This document shows, piece after piece, positions 1 through 8,486 of a stretch of DNA of 64,000 bases (its first letter is position 1; each line of letters opens with the position of its first letter). This stretch comes from a virus. The stretch is from positions 21,059 to 85,058 of the IMG/VR virus record IMGVR_UViG_3300020200_000014; one strand, written 5' to 3'. Both the position numbers and the translations under genes were made by a program. Under the pieces are notes generated by a model that worked only from the letters and a program-made list of their open reading frames with translations, ran no database searches and was not told where the DNA came from.

Positions 1-483
1 TTTACTAGCTTGTGGAGCATTAATTTTTTGATTTGGCCTTGGGTTAATCCCAGGAGGCAAACCAGGATTAGAAACAGGATTAGGATTTTGTGGCTGTAAG
101 TTTTGTGTTGAAGGGTCAATTGCTACTGGAGGTCCATTTTCAGTTTCAGCTTGCCTTTGCATTTCTTCAATTAATGCCTTAGCTAAAGCTCGCATTCTAT
201 CATCTTGATTGTCAGAAGACTGAGGTATTACAGGACTTGCAGCAACATTATGAACAGGTGTTGCTGAAGCTGCTGCGGGCATTACTGGAACTGCACATGG
301 GGGTTGATACTGAAAAGTATAGGCTGGAACTATTACCGGAACAGCAACTTCTCTTACAACTTCTTTAACATAATAGTTATTGTAATAGTTGCCGCTATAA
401 TAATTACCCCTGTAATATCCAGATGCACTAACTAATCCAGCACAAACAAAAAGTCCAAAAATTGATAAAATTAATTTTTTCAT
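1..483 (-). CDS. Secreted proline/glutamine-rich protein, 3' end beyond the window
   Basis: The frame is open from an ATG at 483 to the window edge, about 161 codons, with no stop inside the window. The first 20 or so residues form a signal peptide (MKKLILSILGLFVCAGLVSA). A Tyr/Asn/Gly-rich stretch follows (GYYRGNYYSGNYYNNYY), then a low-complexity Pro/Ala/Gln region. An AAGAGGTAATAA ribosome site precedes the ATG. The composition suggests an exported, unstructured or cell-envelope protein made in the infected host. No catalytic motif is visible and I do not recognise the family. Confidence 0.75.
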   Translation of the reverse strand, partial: MKKLILSIFGLFVCAGLVSASGYYRGNYYSGNYYNNYYVKEVVREVAVPVIVPAYTFQYQPPCAVPVMPAAASATPVHNVAASPVIPQSSDNQDDRMRALAKALIEEMQRQAETENGPPVAIDPSTQNLQPQNPNPVSNPGLPPGINPRPNQKINAPQASK

Positions 484-549
484 TTATTACCTCTTAATTA
501 AAAAAGTAATAATTTAAAAAAAAAATTAATTTATTTTTAGGTTTTTCCG

Positions 550-2193
550 TCATTTCCCCTCAGCGATAATATGCATCATATTTTGATAGCTTTTTTCAAA
601 TTGATCACGCCTTACTGGACGTACTGGTGTTTTAGTTAATCCAAGCAAAACATTATCATTAGACTGTTGAATATAATGATCTAATCTTGACAAAGGTATG
701 CCCAATTCATTAGATACAGTTTCACGATCAAGCAAAATTTCATTATAACTATTCCATATAGCACCAAACTGTCTTGCATTAATTTCGCTTTTTAGTCCAT
801 TTGACCTAGCAACCGCAGCCGCATAAATATTTTGATCTGATACTATTTTTTCATCTAAATCAGTTCCAAATAGGTCTTCGATTCTATATTGATCATCTTT
901 ACTTAACCCAAGCAAAGCAACTGATGATCTGTTTTGCAGCTTTTTAGTTAAAGCTCTAATTTCATCATTAATTGGCCTAATACCGTCTACATGACATATT
1001 ATGCATGAGCGTCCATTTCTAACTACTCGATCCGCAGAATTATTATCTACAGCAATGTCAGGGTTAGCAAAGTCCAGTCTGCTACCTTTTCCATCAGTTA
1101 AAAAATATGCTTGAAGACCATTGGGTAAACTACCAATATCTTCTGTAGCATCAAACTTTTCATGCAAAACATTTTGTACATAATGTCTTTCGTCAACACT
1201 AGTTAAAGAATCATGACTTTGCCAGTAATATCCATCAGTAAAAGTTGGACTTCTAAGTAAAGTTCTATTATTACGTGCAACAATAGAAGTAACAACAACA
1301 CCTTTATATTGTGATCTTGCTTTTACTGCCAAATCTTCATTAGTAAAGACTAGATTTTGGAAGTCTTTAATGTTTTTGCCTAATCCTAGAAATTCATAGT
1401 ATGCTGGGGCAACACTGGCATTTGTAATAAACCAGTCTGCCCTTAGTACAGGAAATTCGCTGTAAGTTTCTTGACAGAGATATTTCCAAGCATTAGGATT
1501 AATCCAAGGAGGATGAGCATATTGTATTTTGCCATTTCTTACTTCTCTTGCTATTAAAACTTTTCTAATATCTGAATCTGTGACCCAAACTTGTTTCCCA
1601 GCATGATCTATAAGCACATATTTGCCAGAAAGTCTAAGTGCTTTATATTCTTGTCCGGCATTAACGTGAGCATATGGGCTACTGGTATTAGGTAAATAAA
1701 CAGCACAATTATCTGTTTGAATTCTGACGGTATCTCCGACAACAATTTTTTCAACAGTAACTTTATCTGGGTCTACAAAGAATCGTTTTTGTATATAGTG
1801 GAAATAAGGTTCCGGTTGGGCTTTTGGGCCACTTCCTTTATATCCTAGATTTTCCCAAGCACTTGTATTCCAGTCATATTGGTCAATGCTTAATCTAATA
1901 ACTGTTTCATCTGAATTACCTACGAACAAAGGTATATACATTTTCTTTCTTCGGCCTAAAGAATTAACCAAGAAAGATACTGTTTGGGCAACTTCTCTGC
2001 GTTTTTCTTTAGGTATATTATAAAGCGAAAGATACCTTATATATTTACGTTCTTGTCTAGGGACGCTTGCTAAATCTTGTGCGGCTAATCTAACAGAACT
2101 ATCTGGCGTGAAACGGGTTATAATAACTTGTTGTGCTGTTAATGGAAGGGCCGCAACTATTAATGTTGATATAATTAAAAGTGTTTTTTTCAT
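550..2193 (-). CDS. Secreted protein with a cytochrome-c-type CxxCH motif
   Basis: About 547 residues. I start at 2193 because the Met there opens a clear signal peptide (MKKTLLIISTLIVAALPLTA) and has AGAGA upstream; a start at 2238 would put 15 odd residues in front. Around residue 397 lies CIICH inside GRSCIICHVDG, the c-type heme attachment pattern, followed by helical sequence. The rest is not recognisable. It could be a periplasmic c-type cytochrome or heme-binding protein that depends on host cytochrome maturation, or the CxxCH could be structural. It belongs to a run of exported proteins with its neighbours on both sides. A heme protein would be unusual in a phage. Confidence 0.7.
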   Translation of the reverse strand: MKKTLLIISTLIVAALPLTAQQVIITRFTPDSSVRLAAQDLASVPRQERKYIRYLSLYNIPKEKRREVAQTVSFLVNSLGRRKKMYIPLFVGNSDETVIRLSIDQYDWNTSAWENLGYKGSGPKAQPEPYFHYIQKRFFVDPDKVTVEKIVVGDTVRIQTDNCAVYLPNTSSPYAHVNAGQEYKALRLSGKYVLIDHAGKQVWVTDSDIRKVLIAREVRNGKIQYAHPPWINPNAWKYLCQETYSEFPVLRADWFITNASVAPAYYEFLGLGKNIKDFQNLVFTNEDLAVKARSQYKGVVVTSIVARNNRTLLRSPTFTDGYYWQSHDSLTSVDERHYVQNVLHEKFDATEDIGSLPNGLQAYFLTDGKGSRLDFANPDIAVDNNSADRVVRNGRSCIICHVDGIRPINDEIRALTKKLQNRSSVALLGLSKDDQYRIEDLFGTDLDEKIVSDQNIYAAAVARSNGLKSEINARQFGAIWNSYNEILLDRETVSNELGIPLSRLDHYIQQSNDNVLLGLTKTPVRPVRRDQFEKSYQNMMHIIAEGK

Positions 2194-2305
2194 TATAGAT
2201 TCTCTGATTACATTAATTATATCAAATAAAAAAACCATATCAATAGGAATTTTTAATTTTCCTATTAATATGGTCAGCTAAATGGATATTAGCCTAAGGT
2301 TGAGT

Positions 2306-2710
2306 TTACTTTTTAATCATATTCATAATCCATTGAGAAATAAGAGCAACCAATTGTGGCCCAAATTTCTCAACAAGAATTGGCAGATATTTCTCAAGAA
2401 TAAGTGGCAGGTAATTATTGATTAAAGCGTCAATAAATGAAGAGTCCATACCACGGAAGGTTTGTTCTGGTACGCCAGCTACTGCCATCATCTTCTTCTG
2501 GTTAAGCCAATCGACCAAAAGCTGAAGCAAGAATGGACCAAACTTATCTACCATTTCAGTAATAAATTGTATTGTAATTCCATGACGTGCAGCTTCAATT
2601 AAAAGGGCAAGCACATCAGACCCCCATTTTTCTAATACGTCTGCAATCCAATTGGTGTCAAAGCCGAATTCAGCAGCCGAAGCTTTCATTGTTTCAATAT
2701 CGTTAGCCAT
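2306..2710 (-). CDS. Small all-helical hydrophobic/amphipathic protein
   Basis: A 134-residue protein with no signal peptide. The sequence is almost entirely predicted helix, with repeated hydrophobic segments such as VLALLIEAA, FLLQLLVDWL and YLPLILEKYLPILVEKFGP. The spacing suggests amphipathic helices that could associate with a membrane or with each other, rather than classic transmembrane spans. The similar LPLILEKYLP and LPILVEKFGP units hint at an internal duplication. Function is unknown. It sits between the CxxCH protein and the papain-like peptidase on the same strand and may be co-transcribed. Confidence 0.65.
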   Translation of the reverse strand: MANDIETMKASAAEFGFDTNWIADVLEKWGSDVLALLIEAARHGITIQFITEMVDKFGPFLLQLLVDWLNQKKMMAVAGVPEQTFRGMDSSFIDALINNYLPLILEKYLPILVEKFGPQLVALISQWIMNMIKK

Positions 2711-2739
2711 AAATCCCCCTTTGTTTTTATTTAAACTTA

Positions 2740-3570
2740 TTAAGCCACTTTTGCTACAGGAACATCATCTTCAGATGTTTTATCTAATGGATCGTCAATT
2801 AATGTTTGAATAGCAAAAGCATCAGGACGCATAAATTGAAAATGCCCTTTATGAATATAACAATACCCCTTCATGCCAAAGCGAATTGACCAACTATTCA
2901 AAATCTTAATTAACCACCCATATTTTTGTGATTTCTTAAGCCCCACGCCTAAAATGGCATGACCACCCCCTCCTCTGTTTGGCAATGGGGCTACACCATC
3001 ACTGTCAAGTTGTGGGAAATTAGACCCTACTAAAATTCCCAATGGACAAACAAAACCTAACGAGATGGCGGAACAAATTTCCTCAAAAGTAGCACAACGA
3101 AATGCCTTTTCTAATCTAAATCTCTTGGCATTTTCGAAAGCTTGTGGAGGAAATTGATTTTGATACATTAAACCAGCAGGTAAGAATTCTTTGGGGCAAG
3201 CGCCAGAAGCCATTAATTCGCTTAATGTTTGTGAAATCATAGCCCCAGCATCTTTTCCACCATTAATTAATCCATATGTAAAAAATGGATTAAATTCAGT
3301 AAGTGGTTTGCCTGTTTTAAGAGTACAAACATGCATTCCGCCATTTGAAGCAAAAGCAGTACAAGCGCTGGTAGCTTTTTGATCTAATACAGGCGGATTT
3401 AACCAACTCATATCTATTTCTTGCCATTCTGCTGCTGCTAATCCCATTTGATCCCCGAACATAGGGAAACCAAATAGAGATTCATCACTAGATGGAATAC
3501 AACCTAATACTCTGTATTCGCCGTCAAATTTTATAGCTGGCAGATTACTTATAGATAATTTTCCTATCAT
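2740..3570 (-). CDS. Papain-like (C1 family) cysteine peptidase
   Basis: A 276-residue protein with the expected C1 landmarks in order: the oxyanion Gln and catalytic Cys in LDQKATSACTAFAS (about residues 62-75), the catalytic His in GGGGHAILGVG (about 201-211), and Asn followed by Trp in ILNSWSIRFGMKGY (about 223-236). There is no obvious propeptide or signal peptide. Its start overlaps the stop of the upstream secreted protein by ATGA, so the two are probably translationally coupled. C1-like proteins occur in some environmental phages, but their substrate is unknown. It may cleave a host envelope protein or process its secreted neighbours; that is inference. Confidence 0.82.
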   Translation of the reverse strand: MIGKLSISNLPAIKFDGEYRVLGCIPSSDESLFGFPMFGDQMGLAAAEWQEIDMSWLNPPVLDQKATSACTAFASNGGMHVCTLKTGKPLTEFNPFFTYGLINGGKDAGAMISQTLSELMASGACPKEFLPAGLMYQNQFPPQAFENAKRFRLEKAFRCATFEEICSAISLGFVCPLGILVGSNFPQLDSDGVAPLPNRGGGGHAILGVGLKKSQKYGWLIKILNSWSIRFGMKGYCYIHKGHFQFMRPDAFAIQTLIDDPLDKTSEDDVPVAKVA

Positions 3571-4322
3571 TTCTTAGCTCCTCCGGTTGCTGCATTTATA
3601 ATAGCAATAGCTTCTGTATCAGTTCTTGGTGCAGTTTGAGCAGCTACTATGGTTCCGTCATTTCTTTGGATAACCATAATTGCGTTTCCACCAATGCGTT
3701 GCACTACACCTTGTAAATTCTTTTGTTGGACAATTGGAGATTTCATATCATATAATCTAAAAAAGTTGCCTTTAGATGTAATAGCTTTCCTTAAGTTCTC
3801 TGAATTAAGTAAAGTTGCAAGTTCTGGAGTTGTATTATTCATATCTACTAAAAAAGTAATATGATAGGTGCCAGTTGGTTGAGGATTTGGTGTAGGAGTT
3901 GGTGTAGGAGTTGGGGTTGGGTTGGGTGTTGGATTATTGCCTTGGCTAATGTTTATATTAGTCATGGCAAAATCTGTTAATTTTCCATCAACAACACCAA
4001 CTGCAAATACTGTAACTAAGTCTGTGTTATTAGGTATTGAAACAATTAAAGAGTTGCTTTGTGGGACTACGAAATATTTAACTTTTGCATTTGAAATTAC
4101 AAGCCATTTGACTTCGCCTTTGCATTTAGCTTGAATATTTACAAATCCTTCATCGCTGTTAACGGTTTGATCATCTGGAAGTTCTAATCCAGCAACTTTA
4201 TTTCCTTTAGCTTTAACTACTTCTGCTTCTTTGGTTTCTTGTTTCTCGACAGTTGGTTGCTGTGAAATAGCCAAACCTGCTAATGCGAATACCATTAAAA
4301 GGGAAAATATTACTTTTTTCAT
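3567..4322 (-). CDS. Secreted two-part protein with Pro/Thr linker
   Basis: A 251-residue protein with a signal peptide (MKKVIFSLLMVFALAGLAIS) and a good AGGAG site 6 bases before the ATG. Residues about 35-125 look like a beta-rich domain. A (PT)n linker around residues 130-148 joins it to a C-terminal domain of about 100 residues with a THITFLVD-like start. Such linkers separate folded domains of exported proteins. Overlap with the peptidase gene (ATGA) suggests the two work together, for example substrate or anchor plus protease. Family unknown. Confidence 0.75.
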   Translation of the reverse strand: MKKVIFSLLMVFALAGLAISQQPTVEKQETKEAEVVKAKGNKVAGLELPDDQTVNSDEGFVNIQAKCKGEVKWLVISNAKVKYFVVPQSNSLIVSIPNNTDLVTVFAVGVVDGKLTDFAMTNINISQGNNPTPNPTPTPTPTPTPNPQPTGTYHITFLVDMNNTTPELATLLNSENLRKAITSKGNFFRLYDMKSPIVQQKNLQGVVQRIGGNAIMVIQRNDGTIVAAQTAPRTDTEAIAIINAATGGAKK

Positions 4323-4394
4323 GTTAAACTCCTAAATTTGCAAATTAAATAAGTATGCATTTTTATTTTTTAAAAAAATTTCTAAATAAATATA

Positions 4395-4556
4395 ATGGAA
4401 TTTTTACTTGGCTTGCTTATAGGATTTATTTTAGGGGTATTTTTCATTCTTTGCTTTACTGATATATTAGCTAACAAAGTGGCCAGAAAAATAGTTCGTG
4501 TCGATGATGAAGATGAAGGCGATTGGCTTACTGATCCCGATTTCTGGAAAAAATGA
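4395..4556 (+). CDS. 53-residue single-span membrane protein
   Basis: The ATG at 4395 opens a short frame ending at TGA 4554-4556. Residues 2-25 are a hydrophobic span (FLLGLLIGFILGVFFILCF) followed by a charged tail (RVDDEDEGDWLTDPDFW). The amphipathic layout and divergent position next to the secreted gene at 4322 favour a real gene over the longer opposite-strand frame, which has no such features. Possible roles include a holin-like or membrane-anchoring protein, but nothing proves this. Confidence 0.6.
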   Translation: MEFLLGLLIGFILGVFFILCFTDILANKVARKIVRVDDEDEGDWLTDPDFWKK

Positions 4557-4593
4557 ATTGACAAGTTAATTTGGTTTCAGTAAAGTGCTTTTT

Positions 4594-4854
4594 ATGAACA
4601 ATTTATATATAAGGGCAAAACTTGCTGAGTTGGGAGTGGAAAAGACACCTGATGAAGCTCAAGAAATAACAAATCTATTTGAAAAAATAATTGATGATTT
4701 AACATTCAAGAAATTCAATTTGTATAGAAATATTACGCCGGAAAGATTGATTTCTTTGGCAAAAAGAAATAAAATGAGTGTGACTGAAACCAGAGATGCG
4801 ATTGAAATATTGGTGACTTTAGGAAATAAAAAATTTAGCAATGGGGACATTTAA
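4594..4854 (+). CDS. Small phage protein of unknown function
   Basis: An 86-residue charged helical protein. I prefer the ATG at 4594 over a GTG nine bases upstream. The sequence contains TPDEAQEITNLFEKIIDDL and a second helical block, with no recognisable catalytic motif. It is the second member of a run of four small plus-strand genes and its stop overlaps the next start (TAATG). Confidence 0.6.
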   Translation: MNNLYIRAKLAELGVEKTPDEAQEITNLFEKIIDDLTFKKFNLYRNITPERLISLAKRNKMSVTETRDAIEILVTLGNKKFSNGDI

Positions 4855-4940
4855 TGGACCCAGAAGCTGTGGTTATTGCCATTTATTCATTTTTTAGCGG
4901 AATTATTGTTGGTGCTTTCCTGATGTGGATTTCGAGATAA
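4854..4940 (+). CDS. 28-residue membrane peptide
   Basis: This very short frame starts at the ATG inside TAATG at the end of the previous gene and ends at TAA 4938-4940. It encodes an acidic N-terminus, then a span (VVIAIYSFFSGIIVGAFLMW) and a short ISR tail. The overlap with both neighbours and the clean transmembrane profile suggest a translated peptide, but at this length chance cannot be excluded. Confidence 0.4.
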   Translation: MDPEAVVIAIYSFFSGIIVGAFLMWISR

Positions 4941-5407
4941 TTTCGGACGAATCTAATTTTGTTACGTTACAAGAAGTTATGAACAAATTACATCAAATGG
5001 TTGTGAGCATCTTAGGGCAAAGAGCAATAGATCATGCCCAAAAACGAGAGGCAATTGTAAATTCGGAAAAGAATTCAGCCCCTAGACCTGGCTTTATGTA
5101 TTTTTCGTCTTCTTTTAAATATGTTGGCAAGTTAATTCTCAAAAAAGAAAAAAGTAATTTTTTTGTAGTGCCTGTTTGGGATCGACCCGCCATTGAATAT
5201 CAGTACCCAAAAATCTACAAAAGAGATTTCGCACTTTTGTTTCCTTTTAAATTAATAGGGTGGGGAGAGCCAATTATAAATTTAAATCAAGGAAAATGGT
5301 TGGACGAAGAGAAGGTAAAAGCATGGAAGTTAGTAGAGATATTAGATAATTGGAAACTTAAAGCAATTCTTAAAAAAATTGATTTAGTTTGCGGAGTTTA
5401 CAATTAA
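4925..5407 (+). CDS. Hypothetical protein
   Basis: A frame of 160 residues from a GTG at 4925, overlapping the previous peptide by 16 bases; an ATG at 4979 is an alternative start. The protein is lysine- and aromatic-rich (for example FMYFSSSFKYVGKLIL, LLFPFKLIGWGEP) with a mixed alpha/beta pattern. I do not recognise a family. It ends the small-gene run, just before a promoter-like sequence. Confidence 0.55.
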   Translation: MDFEIISDESNFVTLQEVMNKLHQMVVSILGQRAIDHAQKREAIVNSEKNSAPRPGFMYFSSSFKYVGKLILKKEKSNFFVVPVWDRPAIEYQYPKIYKRDFALLFPFKLIGWGEPIINLNQGKWLDEEKVKAWKLVEILDNWKLKAILKKIDLVCGVYN

Positions 5408-5418
5408 CAAGATAGAAA

Positions 5419-5446
5419 TTGATTTTTATAAATTTTAGGGTAAAAT
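5419..5446 (+). promoter_or_regulatory. Sigma70-type promoter for the 5491 gene
   Basis: TTGATT (5419-5424) and TAAAAT (5441-5446) are separated by 16 bases, close to the sigma70 consensus. The element lies in the only gap in this stretch and points at the small gene starting at 5491, which also has a strong AAAGGAG ribosome site. Host RNA polymerase with its housekeeping sigma could therefore transcribe this gene early. Confidence 0.5.
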
Positions 5447-5490
5447 GAATTTATCATAAAGTGCCGTTTTATTCTTAAAGGAGTAGAAGG

Positions 5491-5709
5491 ATGCACATTA
5501 AACAAGCTAAAATAGCCAAAGATAAACTAATTAAATCAATGAATAATGATGAATTTAAAGATTGCCATCCTTTCAGCGCCTCAATAGTATTTCATGAAAA
5601 AAAATTAGCATTACAACTTATTTTGGGCAAACCTGGCAAAAATAGAATTTGGCTAAATGAATATGAAGGTTTTCCTTTATTGGTCAAAGTAAAGGAATGC
5701 TCATATTAG
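5491..5709 (+). CDS. Small hypothetical protein
   Basis: A 72-residue basic protein with a strong ribosome site (AAAGGAGTAGAAGG before ATG) and a promoter-like sequence just upstream. It contains an LQLILGKPGKNRIW core. A GKPGKN element also occurs in the unrelated small protein at 42580-43041, which may be chance. Its 3' end overlaps the convergent glycosyltransferase gene by 26 bases. Function unknown. Confidence 0.6.
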   Translation: MHIKQAKIAKDKLIKSMNNDEFKDCHPFSASIVFHEKKLALQLILGKPGKNRIWLNEYEGFPLLVKVKECSY

Positions 5710-6367
5710 CTGCCATTCTTATTTTTTGAGCATCAGCATTAGAACAAACGCTAGGTTCAGATGGACCATTTAAATGTTGCATATGATGTCTAGAATCATC
5801 CATTATTCTTAAATGCCTTAACTCTATAGGTATTTTTTTTATTCTTCCAGCTTTTTCGTACACTTCGCAAATATATCTGTCTGCGCCCCAAGCTGGAAAA
5901 TAAGGGGGCATTGTCCAACCTAATTTTCTAGCTCCTTTTTTACCTATAATTGGAAATTCGCAATAGCTCTTTTGCCTGCATCTGTCCCTCGGCGAATGCG
6001 GCATTGTTCTCATATTGTCGATAGTAAATCCCAATCCTATTCCGTGAAATGATTTTAGTTCTTCGCTTGCTATTGTATCCCAATTGTGCGTTAATATGTG
6101 GCTGTCATCGTTACAAATAAACAACCATTCTCCTTTTGCTTGTTGTGTAGCAAAATTATAATATTCAGACATTTTATTAAATCTTTTACTAATTAAAAGA
6201 CGATGCCAAGAATAAGAAGGAATTTCTGAATAAATTGCATCTTCATCCATAATAGATAGAACTTCAATTGAATCAAGGTCATAGGTGCGTGTAGCAAAAT
6301 GTTGGATAAAAGTCTGGAAAATAGCAGGACGAAAACGGGTAGGACAGATTATACTAAATTTAATCAT
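5684..6367 (-). CDS. GT-A fold (GT2-like) glycosyltransferase
   Basis: A 227-residue protein beginning IKFSIICPTRFRP, the usual first strand and nucleotide-binding loop of GT2-type transferases. A DxD-like metal site lies in WLFICNDDSHI (about residues 85-95), and PYFPAWGADRYI lies further on. It is a paralogue of the transferase at 13115-13840, sharing ICNDD, a conserved Gly-Ala-Asp-Pro-Pro region and a similar length. It probably transfers a sugar to host-surface glycan, phage virion glycan or DNA, consistent with the sugar genes around it. The acceptor cannot be read from the sequence. Confidence 0.75.
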   Translation of the reverse strand: MIKFSIICPTRFRPAIFQTFIQHFATRTYDLDSIEVLSIMDEDAIYSEIPSYSWHRLLISKRFNKMSEYYNFATQQAKGEWLFICNDDSHILTHNWDTIASEELKSFHGIGLGFTIDNMRTMPHSPRDRCRQKSYCEFPIIGKKGARKLGWTMPPYFPAWGADRYICEVYEKAGRIKKIPIELRHLRIMDDSRHHMQHLNGPSEPSVCSNADAQKIRMAANMSIPLL

Positions 6368-6375
6368 AATAATTA

Positions 6376-7301
6376 CTAATAGTTTGCATACTTCGGTTCA
6401 TCAATCATATCAACTAATTTTTTGAGTTCATTGATTCCATATTCAATATCATATAAACATATAAATCCTGTTTTGTAAAATTTTTCACTGCTTATACGAT
6501 AATCTCTTTTGTCCTCATCTTTAGTATATTCTGCTTTAATTATTTCTAAAGGTATAATTGATTTAATTTTTTCTACTAAATCCAGCTTTGAACAATTAAG
6601 AAAATCATTTCCAACATTGAATACTTCATCGATTGTTTTATTTGAATCTATCACATGAACAAATGCTCTACAAATATCTTGTATGTGTATATAATTTCTA
6701 ATAGCATGACTTTCATACAATACAATTACTTTTTCTTTTATTGCCTTTAAAACAAGATTATTAATTAGCAAATCAAACCGTGGCCTTTTTGAAATACCAA
6801 AAACAGTTGCAAGTCTCAGAATAGTGTAATTTTCAGATTGTTTAATTTCTTCTTCTGCTTCACACTTTGTTTTACCGTATATGGAGATAGGCAACAAAAC
6901 AGATTCTTCTGTTATAATTTCTTTATTGTCTGTAATGCCATATCCACTATTCGTATTTGGATATAATATTCTTTGATGTTTTGATCTTATATCGTTTATA
7001 AATTTTACGTGTCTATAATTTATAAGATAGCTATCTGTTGGATTACATTTACATAGATTAGCCCCAACTAATGCTGCAAGTGGTATTATAATATCATATT
7101 TTGGAACTAATTGTTTTAATAGCTCATCATCTCTAACATCTCCCTTAATAAATGTGAATTTTGAATTTGATATATAAGAAACAAGACTGATTCTTTCATA
7201 CAATAAATTATCAATAACCGTAACTTCATGATCTTGCAATAAATGTGCAATTAATTCTGAACCGATATATCCAGCTTTCCTCCAGTCACTAAAATATTCA
7301 T
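6376..7301 (-). CDS. NAD-dependent sugar epimerase/dehydratase (extended SDR), frame broken near the start
   Basis: The long frame covers about 287 residues from 7239 and shows SDR features: PLAALVG, the active-site Tyr-x-x-x-Lys as YGKTK, and an NVGND C-terminal element. The Rossmann glycine loop is missing from that frame but is encoded just upstream: an ATG at 7301 with an AAGGAG site reads MNILVTGG, then the frame must slip by one base near 7276-7281 to read AGYIGSEL. The intact gene would be about 308 residues and would act on a nucleotide sugar. The break could be decay or a sequencing error; rescue by frameshifting is less likely, because the site (GGA AAG) is not a strong slippery sequence. 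Confidence 0.75.
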
Positions 7302-7323
7302 ATAAACCTTACTCCTTTACATA

Positions 7324-8457
7324 ATGAAAAAAGCGTGGGGGTATTGGAACTCCGAAAATAATATAGTATCAGAACTTAAAAAAATAACAAAAAATTTAGG
7401 GCATTTCCCTACCTGCACTGAATTACCAGGAGGATTATGGGGTGCGATAAAAAAAACCAAAAAATCAATTTTTTATTATGGAAAGTTATTGGGATGGGAA
7501 AATAAGACTAAACCAAAAAAATATTGGCAGTTCTGGGAAAATATAAGCTATGAAATTAAAAAATTAATAGTATTAAATAATGGAGTTTTCCCAAAACTAA
7601 CACAAATAGAAGAACATCTAGGTTCAGGTGGAAAATTAGCTGTTCGTAGAAATGGGGGCATTCGTAATGTAGCAGAAAAAATGGGATATAATTATATACC
7701 AACAGGAAACTGTATAAAGGTATCAGACGGCCATGTAGTTTTAAGTTATAATGAATTGATCGTGGATGAATTTTTATATTCTAGGGATATATCGCATGAA
7801 GTAAATGGGTACATACACAAAGGATTACCATATCGTTTTGATTTTAAAATAAATGATTTTTACATTGAATTGTGGGGGTACGAAAAAAACAGAAAAACCC
7901 CTCGATGTGATAAGTATAACAAACGTCGCCAAAAAAAAGAAAAACTATATAAAGAATTAGATTTAAAATTAATTAACATAGAAAGTGGCGTTTTTAAAAA
8001 GCCAATTAATTCAATCATAGCTTGTCTCACCAAGATGTGCGAAACTATGAATTTAAATACCAAAGAAATAAGACCAATTAATTTAACTAATTATATAGCC
8101 AATTCTAAATATTGGACATACGATAAAATTTTATATAATCTAAGAAATTTTATCACAAGTTTAGGAAGATTCCCAAAACAAAAAGATTTTATAGAAAATA
8201 AACTAGGTGGTTTAATAGATGCGATAAGTCGAAATGGCGGATTAATATATTTTGCCAATATTTTAGGATATAATTTCAGATATAAAATAAAATGGGACAT
8301 TAATAAAATAACAACTAAATTAAAAGATATTATAAATAAATTAGGGTATTTTCCTAAATTCAAAGAATTAGCAAATATGGGAGAAAGCAGATTATATCAA
8401 GCAATGAATAAATACGGAACAAAAGAATATTTTAAGCAAGTTGCAATGTCTAATTAA
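7324..8457 (+). CDS. Free-standing homing endonuclease with EDxHD/Vsr-like nuclease and helical repeats
   Basis: A 377-residue protein. The centre (about residues 145-220) has a PD-(D/E)xK-type pattern: RFDFKINDFYIELWG, then a Lys/Arg-rich helix and LKLINIE. This matches Vsr-like or I-Bth0305I-type nucleases. On both sides are repeats of about 50-60 residues with an LGxFPxxxxL signature (LGHFPTCTEL, GVFPKLTQIE, LGRFPKQKDF, LGYFPKFKEL), resembling the repeat domain often fused to homing endonucleases as a DNA reader. The gene is strongly AT-rich, lies inside the sugar cluster between an epimerase and a reductase, and probably spreads itself by cutting phage DNA lacking the insertion. Confidence 0.75.
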   Translation: MKKAWGYWNSENNIVSELKKITKNLGHFPTCTELPGGLWGAIKKTKKSIFYYGKLLGWENKTKPKKYWQFWENISYEIKKLIVLNNGVFPKLTQIEEHLGSGGKLAVRRNGGIRNVAEKMGYNYIPTGNCIKVSDGHVVLSYNELIVDEFLYSRDISHEVNGYIHKGLPYRFDFKINDFYIELWGYEKNRKTPRCDKYNKRRQKKEKLYKELDLKLINIESGVFKKPINSIIACLTKMCETMNLNTKEIRPINLTNYIANSKYWTYDKILYNLRNFITSLGRFPKQKDFIENKLGGLIDAISRNGGLIYFANILGYNFRYKIKWDINKITTKLKDIINKLGYFPKFKELANMGESRLYQAMNKYGTKEYFKQVAMSN

Positions 8458-8486
8458 AACCTACAAAATGATAAATACACCTGTAT

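Noticed and set aside
3895-3945. CRISPR-like short repeats
   Set aside because: The repeats are in-frame Pro/Thr codons of the secreted protein linker, not spaced direct repeats.
4382-4564. Minus-strand 60-codon frame
   Set aside because: Low-complexity Ser-rich product; the plus strand has a clean membrane protein at 4395-4556.
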